64,000 nt of DNA from NCBI RefSeq assembly GCF_012849055.1, contig NZ_CP051677.1, forward strand, positions 3,177,001 to 3,241,000, in the 5' to 3' direction. Position 1 is the stretch's first letter; every line of letters starts with the position of its first letter. This document shows positions 25,156 through 34,167 of this stretch, one piece after another. This DNA is from Spirosoma rhododendri. Its GTDB lineage: Bacteria > Bacteroidota > Bacteroidia > Cytophagales > Spirosomataceae. Below the pieces are notes generated by a model, which was not told the origin of the DNA, did not search any database, and was given only the letters and a program-made list of their open reading frames with translations. A program made the translations under genes and the position numbers.

Positions 25156-27261
25156 CTAGCGTAGTAAGTAAATATCAACAGATTTTTTTACGTCGTCCAG
25201 CGTCTGTTCGGGCTGTTTGAACGGCTTGGGAACGGGCTTTTTCGCAAACTCCTGGAGGTACAGCACCCAGGCATCGCGCCACCAGATCGCTTCCCTATGC
25301 TGCGTCGCCAGCCGGCCCGCTACGTCGGTGTACAGCACCGGGTCGAGGGCGGGTTTTGCCAGTGTCCATTCCTGCTGGAGCCAGCGCACTGAGTCGGCAC
25401 TGGTGTAGAAGCGGGTGCAGAGTTCATCCCAGAGCGTGCGGCCCGTTGAGAGTTGTTTGGTCCAGGGAACATGGTGAAACCACAGCAGGTAGGGCAGGGG
25501 ACAGTTGTCGACGTTTTCCCACTGCCGACGCACCTCCGGGCGATACTGCGCCAGCGCATTGCTGCCCGTCGCTGTCCGGTCGAAACCCAGCCCGACGGAA
25601 TCGGCCCGGTGGTAGTAAACGGCTGTCCAGTCGGGGCGGGGGCTCTTGTTCTGCCAGGGTTCGGGGGCGAAGTGAACCCCCGTCCAGGGGCGCGACAGGC
25701 CGATGGGGGCGTTGTAATCGACGTAGATATCCCGCGACCGGAGCAGCATGGCCCTAACGTGCGAAACGGCCTGTGGCTGTCGGGTAAGCGTCATGTTGAC
25801 CCATTCGTCGGCAATGGCGGCTGAGGTCAGCGTATGATCCCAGGCGATCCGGCCGAACGCGTACCAGTTGGCCTGCGCCAGTGGGTTACCGGTCCAGTTG
25901 CGGTCGGAACCCGTGTTGGCTACCCCCGCCATGAGCGTCTGCGAATAACCGTGCAGGCTCCCATCGATAACCCGCGCCACCGTCGATCCTTTGCCAGCCG
26001 CGTAGGTATCCGACTCCAGGCACTCCTTGAACACGGGCGCTTCGTAGACGAGGTGCGTAGCAAAGCCGAGGTACTCCTGCGTCAGCTGAAACTCGATGCC
26101 CAGCGGGGTTTTGGGCATGGCCCCGAACAGGGGCGAAAAGGGTTCGCGGGGCTGAAAATCAATCGGCCCGTTCTTGACCTGCACGATCACTTTCGGGTCG
26201 AATTGCCCATCGAACGGCGTAAACTCTTCGTAGGCGGCTTTGAACCGGTCGCCCGTTGGGTCGGCTTTGTAAACGAATGCCCGCCAGATCACCACGCCCG
26301 GAAACGGCTTCATGGCAGCCGCCAGCATGTTGGCCCCGTCGACGTGCGTACGGCCGTAGTCCTGCGGGCCGGGTTCACCCTCCGAATTGGCTTTCACCAG
26401 AAAACCGCCGAAGTCCGGGATGTAGCGGTGAATTTCGGCGGTTTTGTCGGTCCACCATTTCCTTACCTCCGGGTCGAGGGGATCGGATGTTTTAAGGCCA
26501 CCCAGCGTTTTGGGAGCCGCGAAATACACCGACAGATACACCTTGATGCCGTAGGGTCGCATAACGCCGGCCAGGGCGGCTACCTTTTGCAGGTACTCGC
26601 CCGTCAGCATCCGCGCACTGGCGTTGACGTTGTTGACAACGGTGCCGTTGATGCCCAGCGACGCATTGGCGCGGGCGTAGTCTTTGTAGCGGGGGTCGAT
26701 GGTTTCGGGCAATTCCGACCATTTCCAGAGCGACCCGCCCGCGTAACCCCGCTCGATGGTGCCGTTGGGATTATCCCAGTGATTCAGCATCCGCAGCTTT
26801 ACTTTTGGACTGCTCACCAGATTGATCGCGTCGACGGATTGGCCGGTCTGCAACTGGCGGAGCAGCGCAAACGTACCGTACAGCACGCCCACGTCGGTTT
26901 TGCCCATTACCAGAATATTCCCCTGCCGCTTCACGATCCGGTAGCCTTCCTCGTTTAGTTCGTTGGCATCGGCACCGGAAACACCCACCGTCAGCACGAT
27001 GCCGCCCTGCCGGGTTCCGGCGCTGGGAAGGGTAGGCACAGTTGTACCCAGCAAGCCCTGTAAACCCAACTGTAACTCATTGGTCGCCGATTTCAGGACG
27101 GGTGATGAGCCGCTGACCGCGATAAACTGAGCCGACCGGGCGTATCCCGACCGGACGGTAGCATCAGTAAGTCGGTCGTATTTGAGCCAGAGCCGGTACC
27201 CATCGTCTGCAAACGTAAGGTGAGTCAGGAGCAGCAGGCCAATCAGCAATAGTCGGTTCAT
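25156..27261 (-). CDS. Alpha-glucuronidase, GH67
   Basis: Full-length GH67 enzyme (701 aa) with signal peptide MNRLLLIGLLLLTHLTFA. It removes (4-O-methyl)glucuronate from the non-reducing end of short xylo-oligosaccharides. Recognisable blocks: the N-terminal hexosaminidase-like domain (about 20-150), the start of the TIM barrel with RMLNHWDNPNGTIERGYAG near 157, NANASARMLT-type segment, KANSEGEPGPQDYGRTHVDG with the general-acid Glu near 290, and VWIRAF-like VVIWRAFVYK. The C-terminal helical region has LWFHHVPWTKQL and RDAWVLYLQEF. Stop directly abuts the SDR start. With GH115 upstream the cluster covers both internal and terminal glucuronate. Confidence 0.93.
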   Translation of the reverse strand: MNRLLLIGLLLLTHLTFADDGYRLWLKYDRLTDATVRSGYARSAQFIAVSGSSPVLKSATNELQLGLQGLLGTTVPTLPSAGTRQGGIVLTVGVSGADANELNEEGYRIVKRQGNILVMGKTDVGVLYGTFALLRQLQTGQSVDAINLVSSPKVKLRMLNHWDNPNGTIERGYAGGSLWKWSELPETIDPRYKDYARANASLGINGTVVNNVNASARMLTGEYLQKVAALAGVMRPYGIKVYLSVYFAAPKTLGGLKTSDPLDPEVRKWWTDKTAEIHRYIPDFGGFLVKANSEGEPGPQDYGRTHVDGANMLAAAMKPFPGVVIWRAFVYKADPTGDRFKAAYEEFTPFDGQFDPKVIVQVKNGPIDFQPREPFSPLFGAMPKTPLGIEFQLTQEYLGFATHLVYEAPVFKECLESDTYAAGKGSTVARVIDGSLHGYSQTLMAGVANTGSDRNWTGNPLAQANWYAFGRIAWDHTLTSAAIADEWVNMTLTRQPQAVSHVRAMLLRSRDIYVDYNAPIGLSRPWTGVHFAPEPWQNKSPRPDWTAVYYHRADSVGLGFDRTATGSNALAQYRPEVRRQWENVDNCPLPYLLWFHHVPWTKQLSTGRTLWDELCTRFYTSADSVRWLQQEWTLAKPALDPVLYTDVAGRLATQHREAIWWRDAWVLYLQEFAKKPVPKPFKQPEQTLDDVKKSVDIYLLR

Positions 27262-27305
27262 GAATGGGTATTAGTAGCGGTTATGGTTGGTTTTACTTTT
27301 TCATT

Positions 27306-27433
27306 TTCTTTCTGTCATCCCGAGCTTGCGACCGGGCCGCCGGAGCGGGGATCTTCGGTAACACGCAGCTCTGCTCGACATTCCCGAAGATCCCTCGGCA
27401 CCGGCCGCCCGGCTGCGTCGGGATGACAAAGAC
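27306..27433. repeat. Large palindromic repeat, family 1, copy R7 (divergent)
   Basis: Most diverged copy. The outer GTCATCCCGA / TCGGGATGAC and inner GGATCTTCGG / CCCGAAGATCC pairs are kept, but the material between differs: left has GCTTGCGA plus module CCGGGCCGCCGGAGCGG (27332-27348, identical to the R3 module); right has, inverted, CCGGGCGGCCGGTGCCG (27396-27412) next to a GACGCAG remnant. The two arms therefore look like two independent versions of the module. It lies between GH67 and GH115. Confidence 0.8.
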
Positions 27434-27460
27434 GCTGGGATTACAGCAGGAATAGTTGGC

Positions 27461-30343
27461 TCACTTGTGACTCATGGTTGGTGCATCGCGCCGGAAGCTT
27501 TCGGGTGGCCCTAGGTAACTGGGCTTGACACCACCCCGGTCGATGACGAATTTCTGCACGACAACCGCCGGATCGACCAGCCAGTACTTTAGCGTGTGTT
27601 CCCCCGGCTTCGTCAAGCGGTGTTTGGTTGTCAGGATACGGATGTTGTTGGCGACCGACTGCTCCCAGACCCGCCCAGTTTCGTTGGCGTGCATATTAAC
27701 GATTTGGGGCGTTTCATCGTCGAACGAGATGGCGAAACGCAGGCCCTTATTGTCGTTGAAATTCAGCGTTGGCGATACGTAGGTCTGTACCTGCACCATA
27801 CCACTGTCGGCCAGAATCACCTGATACGTCAGCCGGGGCGACTGTCCGCCGGGTTGCTCGATGGCAGGCGTTGTGACCGGGGAACTGGTCATGCCCCCCG
27901 CCGTACGGCCAATGTCGGGTAGTCGCTGCCAGGTAGCTGTGGCGGTTTGGGTCGTATGCGTCGGGTGTTCGGCGTCGATGGAAACGTAGCCGTTGCTTTC
28001 CACGAATCCAACCGCCGGATCGAGCAGGGGAGACGCCGGGTTGTTGACAACCGCCTGCACGACAACCCGTTGCCCGTTGGGGCCGGTCAGTGTAATCGGT
28101 ACCTGCTGCGTACCGGCGGGTGCCTGTTTCCAGTTGACACCGACAAGTAGTCGCGTTTCCTGCCCGACGGTTCCCCCGGTCGTCGACAGGGTAAGCCAGG
28201 GAGCACCGGCGCTGGCCTGGAACGTAAACGGCGTTTGCCCCCGGTTGAAGAGGTCGATGTAGTATGTCTGCTGATTGTATTTGTCGAAGGTCGGCAACGT
28301 CAGTGAACTGCCCGCGCTGCCGGGAAACCAGTCGTCGCTGCCTTCGACGGTAAGACCCATATCGGCGGGTGTCGGTACGCTGATCGTTTCGGTCTTCGGC
28401 ATAGCGTTTTGGTTTGGCTGTTGCCAGTAGGTGTAGCCAATGTGGGTTTGGTCCATCATGTGCGTCCATTTGCCACCGGCCAGCGTATCGTTGTAGAAGC
28501 GCGTGATCTGCGCATCCCGCTCAAACAGCTTTTTTACCCGGTCGGCAAGGCTGTTCGCAGCCGACCGGCCCTGTTTGACGTACAGCCGGTTCCGACCCGC
28601 TGTTACGTAGAGTTCGTTCAGTGTCGCGCTGGCCTTGACGGGGTGGAGCACCAGTTGAAAATAAGCGTCCTGATAGGATGTAGGTAAGTCCTTCCCAATG
28701 CGTTCGGCCTCGCTGAGCAGTTGGTTATAGTCGGCCACGACGCGCTCAGCTTCACGGTAGTGAGTCAGGCTGTACGTGTCCGGGCTGAGCAGTTCGGGCT
28801 TGCGCCGGGCGTTGTACTGCGTGTAGGTCGTCAGGATGCGGGCAATGGCTTCGGCGTGTTTTGGGCCGAACTGCTGCTGAGCCCACAGCCGTGTGTAGTC
28901 CGTTAGTTTGTCGGCGGGCCAGGCGTTGGGGTTCCAGGCGTAGTCGAGGAAGAATTCGATGGGAAACTCCATCGGTTTGATATCACCCACGTTCACGATC
29001 CAGATTTGATCGACGCCGTGTTCGTAAGCCAGGTGCATCTGTTCCCGCGTCCGGGCAATGGTGTTGGTGTTGAGCCACTTGTAGTTGCGGGGACCGCCTA
29101 CGTAATCGTAGTGGTAATAGATGCCGTACCCGCCTTTGCGTTTCGGCGTACCCACGGTTGGTAACTTACGAAGGTTACCCCAGTTGTCGTCGCAGAGTAG
29201 CAGCGTTACGTCGTCGGGAACGCGCATGCCTTTGTCGTAGTAGTCCTGCACTTCCTTGTAGAGCGCCCATGACTGAGGTGTTTCGGCTGCCGGTTTGCCC
29301 GTTACGTCGCTGATAATGGTGCGCTGATCGGCTACGATTTTTTCGAGCAGGGCGGTGGCGGTTTCGCGGCTCATGGGTTCGTCGCCGTCGCCCCGCATTC
29401 CGACGCTCAGGATACTTTCGTTGGTGCCCATCCGCTCGACGCTTTTGCGCCAGAAGGCCCGCAGCGTCGAATCGTTAGTCTGGTAATTCCACGGCCCCTT
29501 GCCGTACCGACGCCATTCGTCGTGCGCCCGCATCAGCGGCTCGTGGTGCGACGTACCGATCACGACGCCGTATTCGTCGGCCAGCTTGGGGTTCTGCGGA
29601 TCGTCGTCGTAGAAGGCGTTGCCCCACATGGCAGGCCACAGGTAATTGCCTTTCAGCCGCAGAATCAGCTCGAATACGTGTTCGTAAAACTGGTGGTTAA
29701 ACCCGCCGAATTTGGCTTTCGTCCAGCCCGAGAGGGCAGGGGCCTCGTCGTTGATGAAGATGCCCCGGTATTTCACCGCCGGTGTGCCTGCCGTGTGCCG
29801 ACCCGGCAGCACGTACAGCGCCTTCTGGGTCTGTACCGGTACGTCGGCCCACCAATGCCAGGGCGAAACACCAATTTGCGCCGACAGGTCATACAGGCCG
29901 TAGATGGTCCCGCGTTTGTCGCTGCCCGCAATGACCAGCGCCGGGTCGACGCCCGGCATGGGGTTGTCGACAACCTGCGTGACGTACGTTTCCCACTTGC
30001 CGACAAGCCCGGAAAGGTCAATTTTCTTGTCGCTGACCAGCTTATCGATCAGCGGACTCTTACCGAGCGTGCCGACCAGTATCAATTCCTTTGGATCTTT
30101 CGAATCAGGCGACGGAGCCGGTTTAGCCCCCGTTACCCGAATGATGTCGGCTTCCAGACTTTTCATGGCCCGGCGCACCCCGGCGTATTCGTCAGGACCC
30201 GTCAACATGGCGGCTACCTGCCCCTTTAACGTGAGCGGAAACCGACCCTTGCCAGCCTGGGTAGCTACGTACTGGCCGGGAGTGACGGCAAAACTTTGAA
30301 TCCACAGATTCAGGATGAGCAGCGTAAACAGCAGACGTTTCAT
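27461..30343 (-). CDS. Xylan alpha-1,2-glucuronidase, GH115
   Basis: 960-residue secreted enzyme (signal peptide MKRLLFTLLILNLWIQSFAV). GH115 removes (methyl)glucuronate from internal xylose residues of polymeric xylan. Seen in order: N-terminal alpha/beta domain (about 30-190), TIM barrel with KYRGIFINDEAPALSGW near 195, LRLKGNYLWPAMWGNAFYDDD near 230, GTSHHEPLMRAHDEW near 268 and SVGMRGDGDEPMS near 320, a helical region, and C-terminal beta domains (about 640-950). Acidic residues in the INDE and GDGDEP blocks fall where the family keeps its substrate-binding acids. It is the first gene of the - strand block, opposite the LacI regulator, and is probably its direct target. Confidence 0.93.
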   Translation of the reverse strand: MKRLLFTLLILNLWIQSFAVTPGQYVATQAGKGRFPLTLKGQVAAMLTGPDEYAGVRRAMKSLEADIIRVTGAKPAPSPDSKDPKELILVGTLGKSPLIDKLVSDKKIDLSGLVGKWETYVTQVVDNPMPGVDPALVIAGSDKRGTIYGLYDLSAQIGVSPWHWWADVPVQTQKALYVLPGRHTAGTPAVKYRGIFINDEAPALSGWTKAKFGGFNHQFYEHVFELILRLKGNYLWPAMWGNAFYDDDPQNPKLADEYGVVIGTSHHEPLMRAHDEWRRYGKGPWNYQTNDSTLRAFWRKSVERMGTNESILSVGMRGDGDEPMSRETATALLEKIVADQRTIISDVTGKPAAETPQSWALYKEVQDYYDKGMRVPDDVTLLLCDDNWGNLRKLPTVGTPKRKGGYGIYYHYDYVGGPRNYKWLNTNTIARTREQMHLAYEHGVDQIWIVNVGDIKPMEFPIEFFLDYAWNPNAWPADKLTDYTRLWAQQQFGPKHAEAIARILTTYTQYNARRKPELLSPDTYSLTHYREAERVVADYNQLLSEAERIGKDLPTSYQDAYFQLVLHPVKASATLNELYVTAGRNRLYVKQGRSAANSLADRVKKLFERDAQITRFYNDTLAGGKWTHMMDQTHIGYTYWQQPNQNAMPKTETISVPTPADMGLTVEGSDDWFPGSAGSSLTLPTFDKYNQQTYYIDLFNRGQTPFTFQASAGAPWLTLSTTGGTVGQETRLLVGVNWKQAPAGTQQVPITLTGPNGQRVVVQAVVNNPASPLLDPAVGFVESNGYVSIDAEHPTHTTQTATATWQRLPDIGRTAGGMTSSPVTTPAIEQPGGQSPRLTYQVILADSGMVQVQTYVSPTLNFNDNKGLRFAISFDDETPQIVNMHANETGRVWEQSVANNIRILTTKHRLTKPGEHTLKYWLVDPAVVVQKFVIDRGGVKPSYLGPPESFRRDAPTMSHK

Positions 30344-30556
30344 ACGGCAGACGATCGGGTCGTCTCAGCGATCAGCGTTGAGTTGTGGTTCTTGAGTTAG
30401 TACTTCATGGGCAGGCCGGGAAGCTGGGTACGCAAAGTGAGCCTGTCATACCAGATACGATGCCCAACCGTTGCCGCCCGCTGTTTCACTTAGTAGATTA
30501 GGCTGCTTGTTTAAAAAAGCGATAGCAGCAAGCCTACCACAGATATTCTTATTGTA

Positions 30557-30587
30557 CAAATGTTTTCAAGAAAATGTAAATATGCAA
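30557..30587 (-). promoter_or_regulatory. Candidate Bacteroidota sigma-ABfA-type promoter for GH115
   Basis: On the - strand TTG (30585-30587) and AACATTTG (30557-30564) are 20 nt apart, one mismatch from the TTG-N(19-20)-TAnnTTTG consensus of Bacteroidota. The TTG lies inside the palindrome at 30583-30596, so a bound repressor would block it. Found by eye only. Confidence 0.35.
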
Positions 30588-30596
30588 TCGATTGCA
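30583..30596. promoter_or_regulatory. Putative LacI-family operator
   Basis: Perfect 14-bp palindrome TGCAATCGATTGCA with the central CG step typical of LacI/GalR operators. It is in the AT-rich part of the divergent region, about 200 bp from the ATG of the regulator gene and 240 bp from that of GH115, and overlaps the candidate -33 element of GH115. I saw no second perfect copy elsewhere, but the search was by eye. Confidence 0.6.
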
Positions 30597-30798
30597 GAAT
30601 TTTCGTGCAAATTGAGCTCCCGTTTTTGACCCGTATTGACTAATGGGCAGTTGATGCATAGTCAGTCGTACTTAATTTTAGGGATCGACTCTGGTTTTGC
30701 AACTATGCAATTCATGAACGAGGTACACTGAAAATTACACCTGTCAGCCTGTACACCTACCTAACTTTACGCACTGATCGCGGTCGGTGATCGTCAAT

Positions 30799-31824
30799 AT
30801 GACCAAAGAAGTAACGATTTACGACATCGCGAAACGATTGAATTATTCCCCGGCAACCGTCAGCCGGGCGCTTAATGATCACCCGGCCATCCGGGGTGAA
30901 ACGAAAGAGCTGATCAATGCCACGGCTCAGCAGATGGGCTATCGGTCCAACACATTCGCCAGCAATCTGCGTCGGCAAAAGACGTCGACGCTGGGGATTA
31001 TCGTGCCCCGGCTCAACAGCAATTTCATGTCGAGGGTACTGGCTGGGATGGAAAAGGCGGCCAACGATGCTTCCTACAATCTGATTATCACTCAGTCGCT
31101 GGAATCCGAGATCAAGGAAGTCGCCAATGCCAAAACGCTGTTCGATAGCCGGGTCGATGGGCTGCTGGTGTCTGTCGCGTACAATACCGAGTCGAACGAG
31201 CACTTTGAAACGTTTATACGCCGGGGGGTTCCGGTCCTGTTTTTCGACCGGGTTATTCAGCATCCCAAATGCGTGAGCGTGTCGATCGATAACGAGATGG
31301 CCGGCTATGAAGCAACCCGCCATCTGCTCGAACAGGGGTGTCGGCGCATCGCGCACATCACCGGAATTATGCGCCGGAACGTCTACGGCGACCGGCTGGC
31401 CGGGTATCGCCGGGCGCTGAACGAGCAGGCCCTTTCGGTCGATGATAGTCTGGTGGTTGAATCCGACCTGAGTTTTGAAGCGGGGTATCAGGCTGGGCAG
31501 GCGATACTGGCGATGCCCAACCGCCCCGACGGCATCTTCGTTGCCAACGATTTTTGCGCGGCTGGGTGCATGCTGGCGCTTAAACAGGCGGGTATCAGCA
31601 TACCCGGCGATATGGCGATTGTCGGCTTCAACGACGACCCCGTCGCGCAGGTGATAAGCCCCAGGCTGACGACCGTACACTATGCCGGTGAAAAAATGGG
31701 CGAGATTGCCGCCCGCAGCCTGATCAACTTTCTTAATGGCCTACAGGATATACAGGCCACGAATCGAATTGTGCTGCGATCCGAACTGGTTGTCAGAGAA
31801 TCGTCGGTCAGACGCGGAAAGTAG
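30799..31824 (+). CDS. LacI/GalR-family transcriptional regulator
   Basis: Cytoplasmic regulator of 341 aa. ATG 30799 is preferred over the GTG at 30787 because it puts the helix-turn-helix at the usual place: MTKEVTIYDIAKRLNYSPATVSRAL, hinge helix near 50-60 (NTFASNLRR), then a periplasmic-binding-protein-like sensor domain (TLGIIVPRLNSNFMSRVLAG onward) with GFNDDPVA near 275 and the dimer-interface end MGEIAARSLINFL. LacI proteins usually repress catabolic genes until a sugar binds the sensor domain. Its divergence from the GH115-led block suggests control by a xylan breakdown product. Effector identity is unknown. It lies 92 nt before the CocE-type hydrolase. Confidence 0.92.
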   Translation: MTKEVTIYDIAKRLNYSPATVSRALNDHPAIRGETKELINATAQQMGYRSNTFASNLRRQKTSTLGIIVPRLNSNFMSRVLAGMEKAANDASYNLIITQSLESEIKEVANAKTLFDSRVDGLLVSVAYNTESNEHFETFIRRGVPVLFFDRVIQHPKCVSVSIDNEMAGYEATRHLLEQGCRRIAHITGIMRRNVYGDRLAGYRRALNEQALSVDDSLVVESDLSFEAGYQAGQAILAMPNRPDGIFVANDFCAAGCMLALKQAGISIPGDMAIVGFNDDPVAQVISPRLTTVHYAGEKMGEIAARSLINFLNGLQDIQATNRIVLRSELVVRESSVRRGK

Positions 31825-31916
31825 CACGACCGGGCCGGTGCCCGCTCAATTCCGTTAAATCCGACTTCGGCTCTATCTTTACACCCACTCTTTGTACCGC
31901 ATAAACCATCAACTTC

Positions 31917-33848
31917 ATGAAAAAATGGCTGCTTAGCCTGTCGATTTGTGTGGCGGTGCTGCCCGCTCTGGCGCAGACTACACCACCCCGACCCAACAAT
32001 ACCTTCGTCCGTGATAATTTTCAGAAGCAGGAATACGACATTCCCATGCGCGACGGCACGAAGCTGCATACCAACGTCTACATCCCCAAAGACGCGTCGG
32101 CGGCCAACAAGTACCCATTCCTGATGCAGCGTACCTGCTACAGTGTGGCCCCCTACGGCCCCGACACGTACCCGAACGGTTTAGGCCCCTCGGGCACGCT
32201 CATGCGCGACAAATACATCTTCGTGTACCAGGACGTGCGCGGGCGCTGGGATTCCGAAGGTACCTGGACCAACATGACCCCCACGGTGACCGATCAGCCG
32301 TCGGCGGCTGACCAGAAGAAGCGTGGCAAAGCCCCCGCCCGGCAGTCGGCGATGGCGGTCGATGAAAGCTCGGACACCTACGATACCATCGACTGGCTGC
32401 TCAAAAACGTGCCGAATAACAACGGCCGGGTTGGGCAATGGGGCATCAGCTACCCCGGTTTCTACACCATCGCCGGGGCCGTAGCGGCTCACCCCGCCCT
32501 GAAAGCATCGTCGCCACAAGCCCCCGTATCGGACTTTTTCTTCGACGATTTCCACCACAACGGCGCGTTCATTCAGGCGTACATGTTTACGTTTCCCGTG
32601 TTCGGGATTCAGCACCCCGGCCCGACAACGAAAGCGTGGTACGAGGATCAGATCATCAACACCGGCTCGAAAGACGGGTATCAGTGGCAGTATGACCTTG
32701 GCCCGCTGAAGAATGCCGACAAATACTACAAAGACAATTTTTACTGGCAGGAAACCGTCAACCACCCCAACTACGACGAGTTCTGGCAGAAGCGCAGCAT
32801 CATTCCCCACCTGAAAAATATCAAACATGCCGTGATGACGGTGGGCGGCTGGTTCGACGCGGAAGATCTCTACGGCCCGCTAACGATTTATAAGACAGTC
32901 GAGAAGAATAACCCCGGCACCTACAATACACTCGTTATGGGGCCGTTCGGCCACGGCCGGTGGTCGCGCGAAACGGGCCACACCATGCACAGCAACGTGT
33001 ATTTCGGCGACAGCATTGCGACGTTCTACCAGCGTAACATCGAAGCCAAATTTTTCGACCACTTCCTGAAAGGCTCAGGCGATGGCAAATCGGGTCTGCC
33101 CGAAGCGTATCTGTTCAATACGGGTCGCAACGAGTGGAAAACCTTCGACAAATGGCCCGCGCCCACCGCTCAGCCAATGCAGCTTGGGTTGCGCAACAGC
33201 GGCAAACTCGACATGGGTAGTAAAGGCAGCGCCAGCGCGTTCTCGGAATTCGTCAGCGACCCCGCCAAACCCGTGCCGTACACCGAAGACAACACGACGA
33301 CGCTTGGGTTTACGCCGTTCAATTACATGTCGGAAGATCAGCGTTTCGCCAGCCGACGCCCCGATGTGCTCACCTTCCAGACCGACGTACTAACCGACGA
33401 CGTGACGCTGGCTGGCGAACTGATGGCAAAGCTGAACGTCAGCACGACCGGTACCGATGCCGACTGGGTTGTGAAACTGATCGACGTATACCCGCCCAAC
33501 GAGCCGAATCACCCGTACATGCCGAACAAGAATATTACGCTTGGCAACTACCAGCAGATGGTTCGTTCGGAGGTGATGCGCGGCCGGTTCCGCAACTCGT
33601 TTGAAAAGCCCGAACCCTTCGTGGCCAACCAGCCGACACCGGTCAACGTCCGCTTGCAGGATGTACTGCACACGTTCAAAAAAGGCCACCGTATCATGGT
33701 GCAGGTTCAAAGCACCTGGTTCCCGCTCATCGACCGGAATCCGCAGAAGTATGTCGATAATATCTACAAGGCGGAAGCTGCTGATTTTCAGAAAGCTACC
33801 CACCGCGTTTACGATGATTCAGTGATTGAGGTGTCGGTATTGAAATAA
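31917..33848 (+). CDS. CocE/NonD-family alpha/beta-hydrolase (X-Pro dipeptidyl-peptidase S15-like)
   Basis: Secreted hydrolase of 643 aa with signal peptide MKKWLLSLSICVAVLPALAQ. The S15 alpha/beta-hydrolase domain (about 30-360) has IPMRDGTKLHTNVYIPKD, VYQDVRGRWDSEG, the nucleophile in WGISYPGFYTI (Ser near 180) and His in GPFGHGRWSR near 345. The C-terminal jelly-roll domain (about 380-640) ends with RVYDDSVIEVSVLK. Relatives include cocaine esterase, glutaryl-7-ACA acylase and alpha-amino-acid ester hydrolases, so it cuts esters or amides of small acids. Its position after the regulator hints at a place in the same regulon, but it may be unrelated. A probable terminator follows. Confidence 0.88.
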   Translation: MKKWLLSLSICVAVLPALAQTTPPRPNNTFVRDNFQKQEYDIPMRDGTKLHTNVYIPKDASAANKYPFLMQRTCYSVAPYGPDTYPNGLGPSGTLMRDKYIFVYQDVRGRWDSEGTWTNMTPTVTDQPSAADQKKRGKAPARQSAMAVDESSDTYDTIDWLLKNVPNNNGRVGQWGISYPGFYTIAGAVAAHPALKASSPQAPVSDFFFDDFHHNGAFIQAYMFTFPVFGIQHPGPTTKAWYEDQIINTGSKDGYQWQYDLGPLKNADKYYKDNFYWQETVNHPNYDEFWQKRSIIPHLKNIKHAVMTVGGWFDAEDLYGPLTIYKTVEKNNPGTYNTLVMGPFGHGRWSRETGHTMHSNVYFGDSIATFYQRNIEAKFFDHFLKGSGDGKSGLPEAYLFNTGRNEWKTFDKWPAPTAQPMQLGLRNSGKLDMGSKGSASAFSEFVSDPAKPVPYTEDNTTTLGFTPFNYMSEDQRFASRRPDVLTFQTDVLTDDVTLAGELMAKLNVSTTGTDADWVVKLIDVYPPNEPNHPYMPNKNITLGNYQQMVRSEVMRGRFRNSFEKPEPFVANQPTPVNVRLQDVLHTFKKGHRIMVQVQSTWFPLIDRNPQKYVDNIYKAEAADFQKATHRVYDDSVIEVSVLK

Positions 33849-34167
33849 GGACATTACGTCAAGTATACGGGCAGGGGTCTGGTGAAAACGGGGCTCCTGC
33901 TTTTTCATAAATTTATGTAACCGTCACTCGCCTGAGTAGTCAGAACTGTATAGGCGCACAATACAAACCGCCCCTTTGATTTAATGACCAGTTGTCAAAA
34001 GAATCAGGTAAGCGACAAATACCAGCCTATGTTTCCTGATGAATGCCCCCCATTTTGGGTTGTTTGTCGAAAAGATGTTCCGTTCAGTCACAGAACGGCT
34101 CACCTTTGTCACAGTCCTGACGGCCTAACTAACCCATAAGAACGTACGCTGTTACCCACCTACCGAT
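33849..34167. other. 319-bp gap between the xylan locus and the exopolysaccharide locus
   Basis: Contains a probable terminator at the left end (separate entry) and no convincing coding frame. An inverted repeat CCGTTC-N7-GAACGG (34080-34098) sits 70 nt before the GT2 start, and GTCACAG occurs twice around it (34088 and 34109). This could be an operator for the exopolysaccharide genes; support is weak. Confidence 0.5.
33872..33906 (+). terminator. Probable intrinsic terminator after the CocE-type hydrolase
   Basis: GCAGGGGTCT pairs with GGGCTCCTGC (about 10 bp including three G-T wobbles) around a short loop and is followed by TTTTT at 33902-33906. It is 24 nt after the stop codon, at the boundary of the two functional regions. 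Confidence 0.55.

Larger units (their letters stand above)
30344..30798. other. 455-bp divergent control region between GH115 and the LacI-type regulator
   Basis: No coding frame is convincing here. The region turns AT-rich between about 30530 and 30610, unlike its surroundings, and there holds a perfect 14-bp palindrome and a Bacteroidota-type promoter candidate (separate entries). The remaining sequence shows no strong hairpin; CTAACTTTA near 30760 loosely resembles a -7 box for the regulator gene but lacks a matching upstream element. Confidence 0.7.

Noticed and set aside
25834..26958. 374-codon + strand frame opposite GH67
   Set aside because: Antisense mirror of a well-supported GH67; no recognisable motif.
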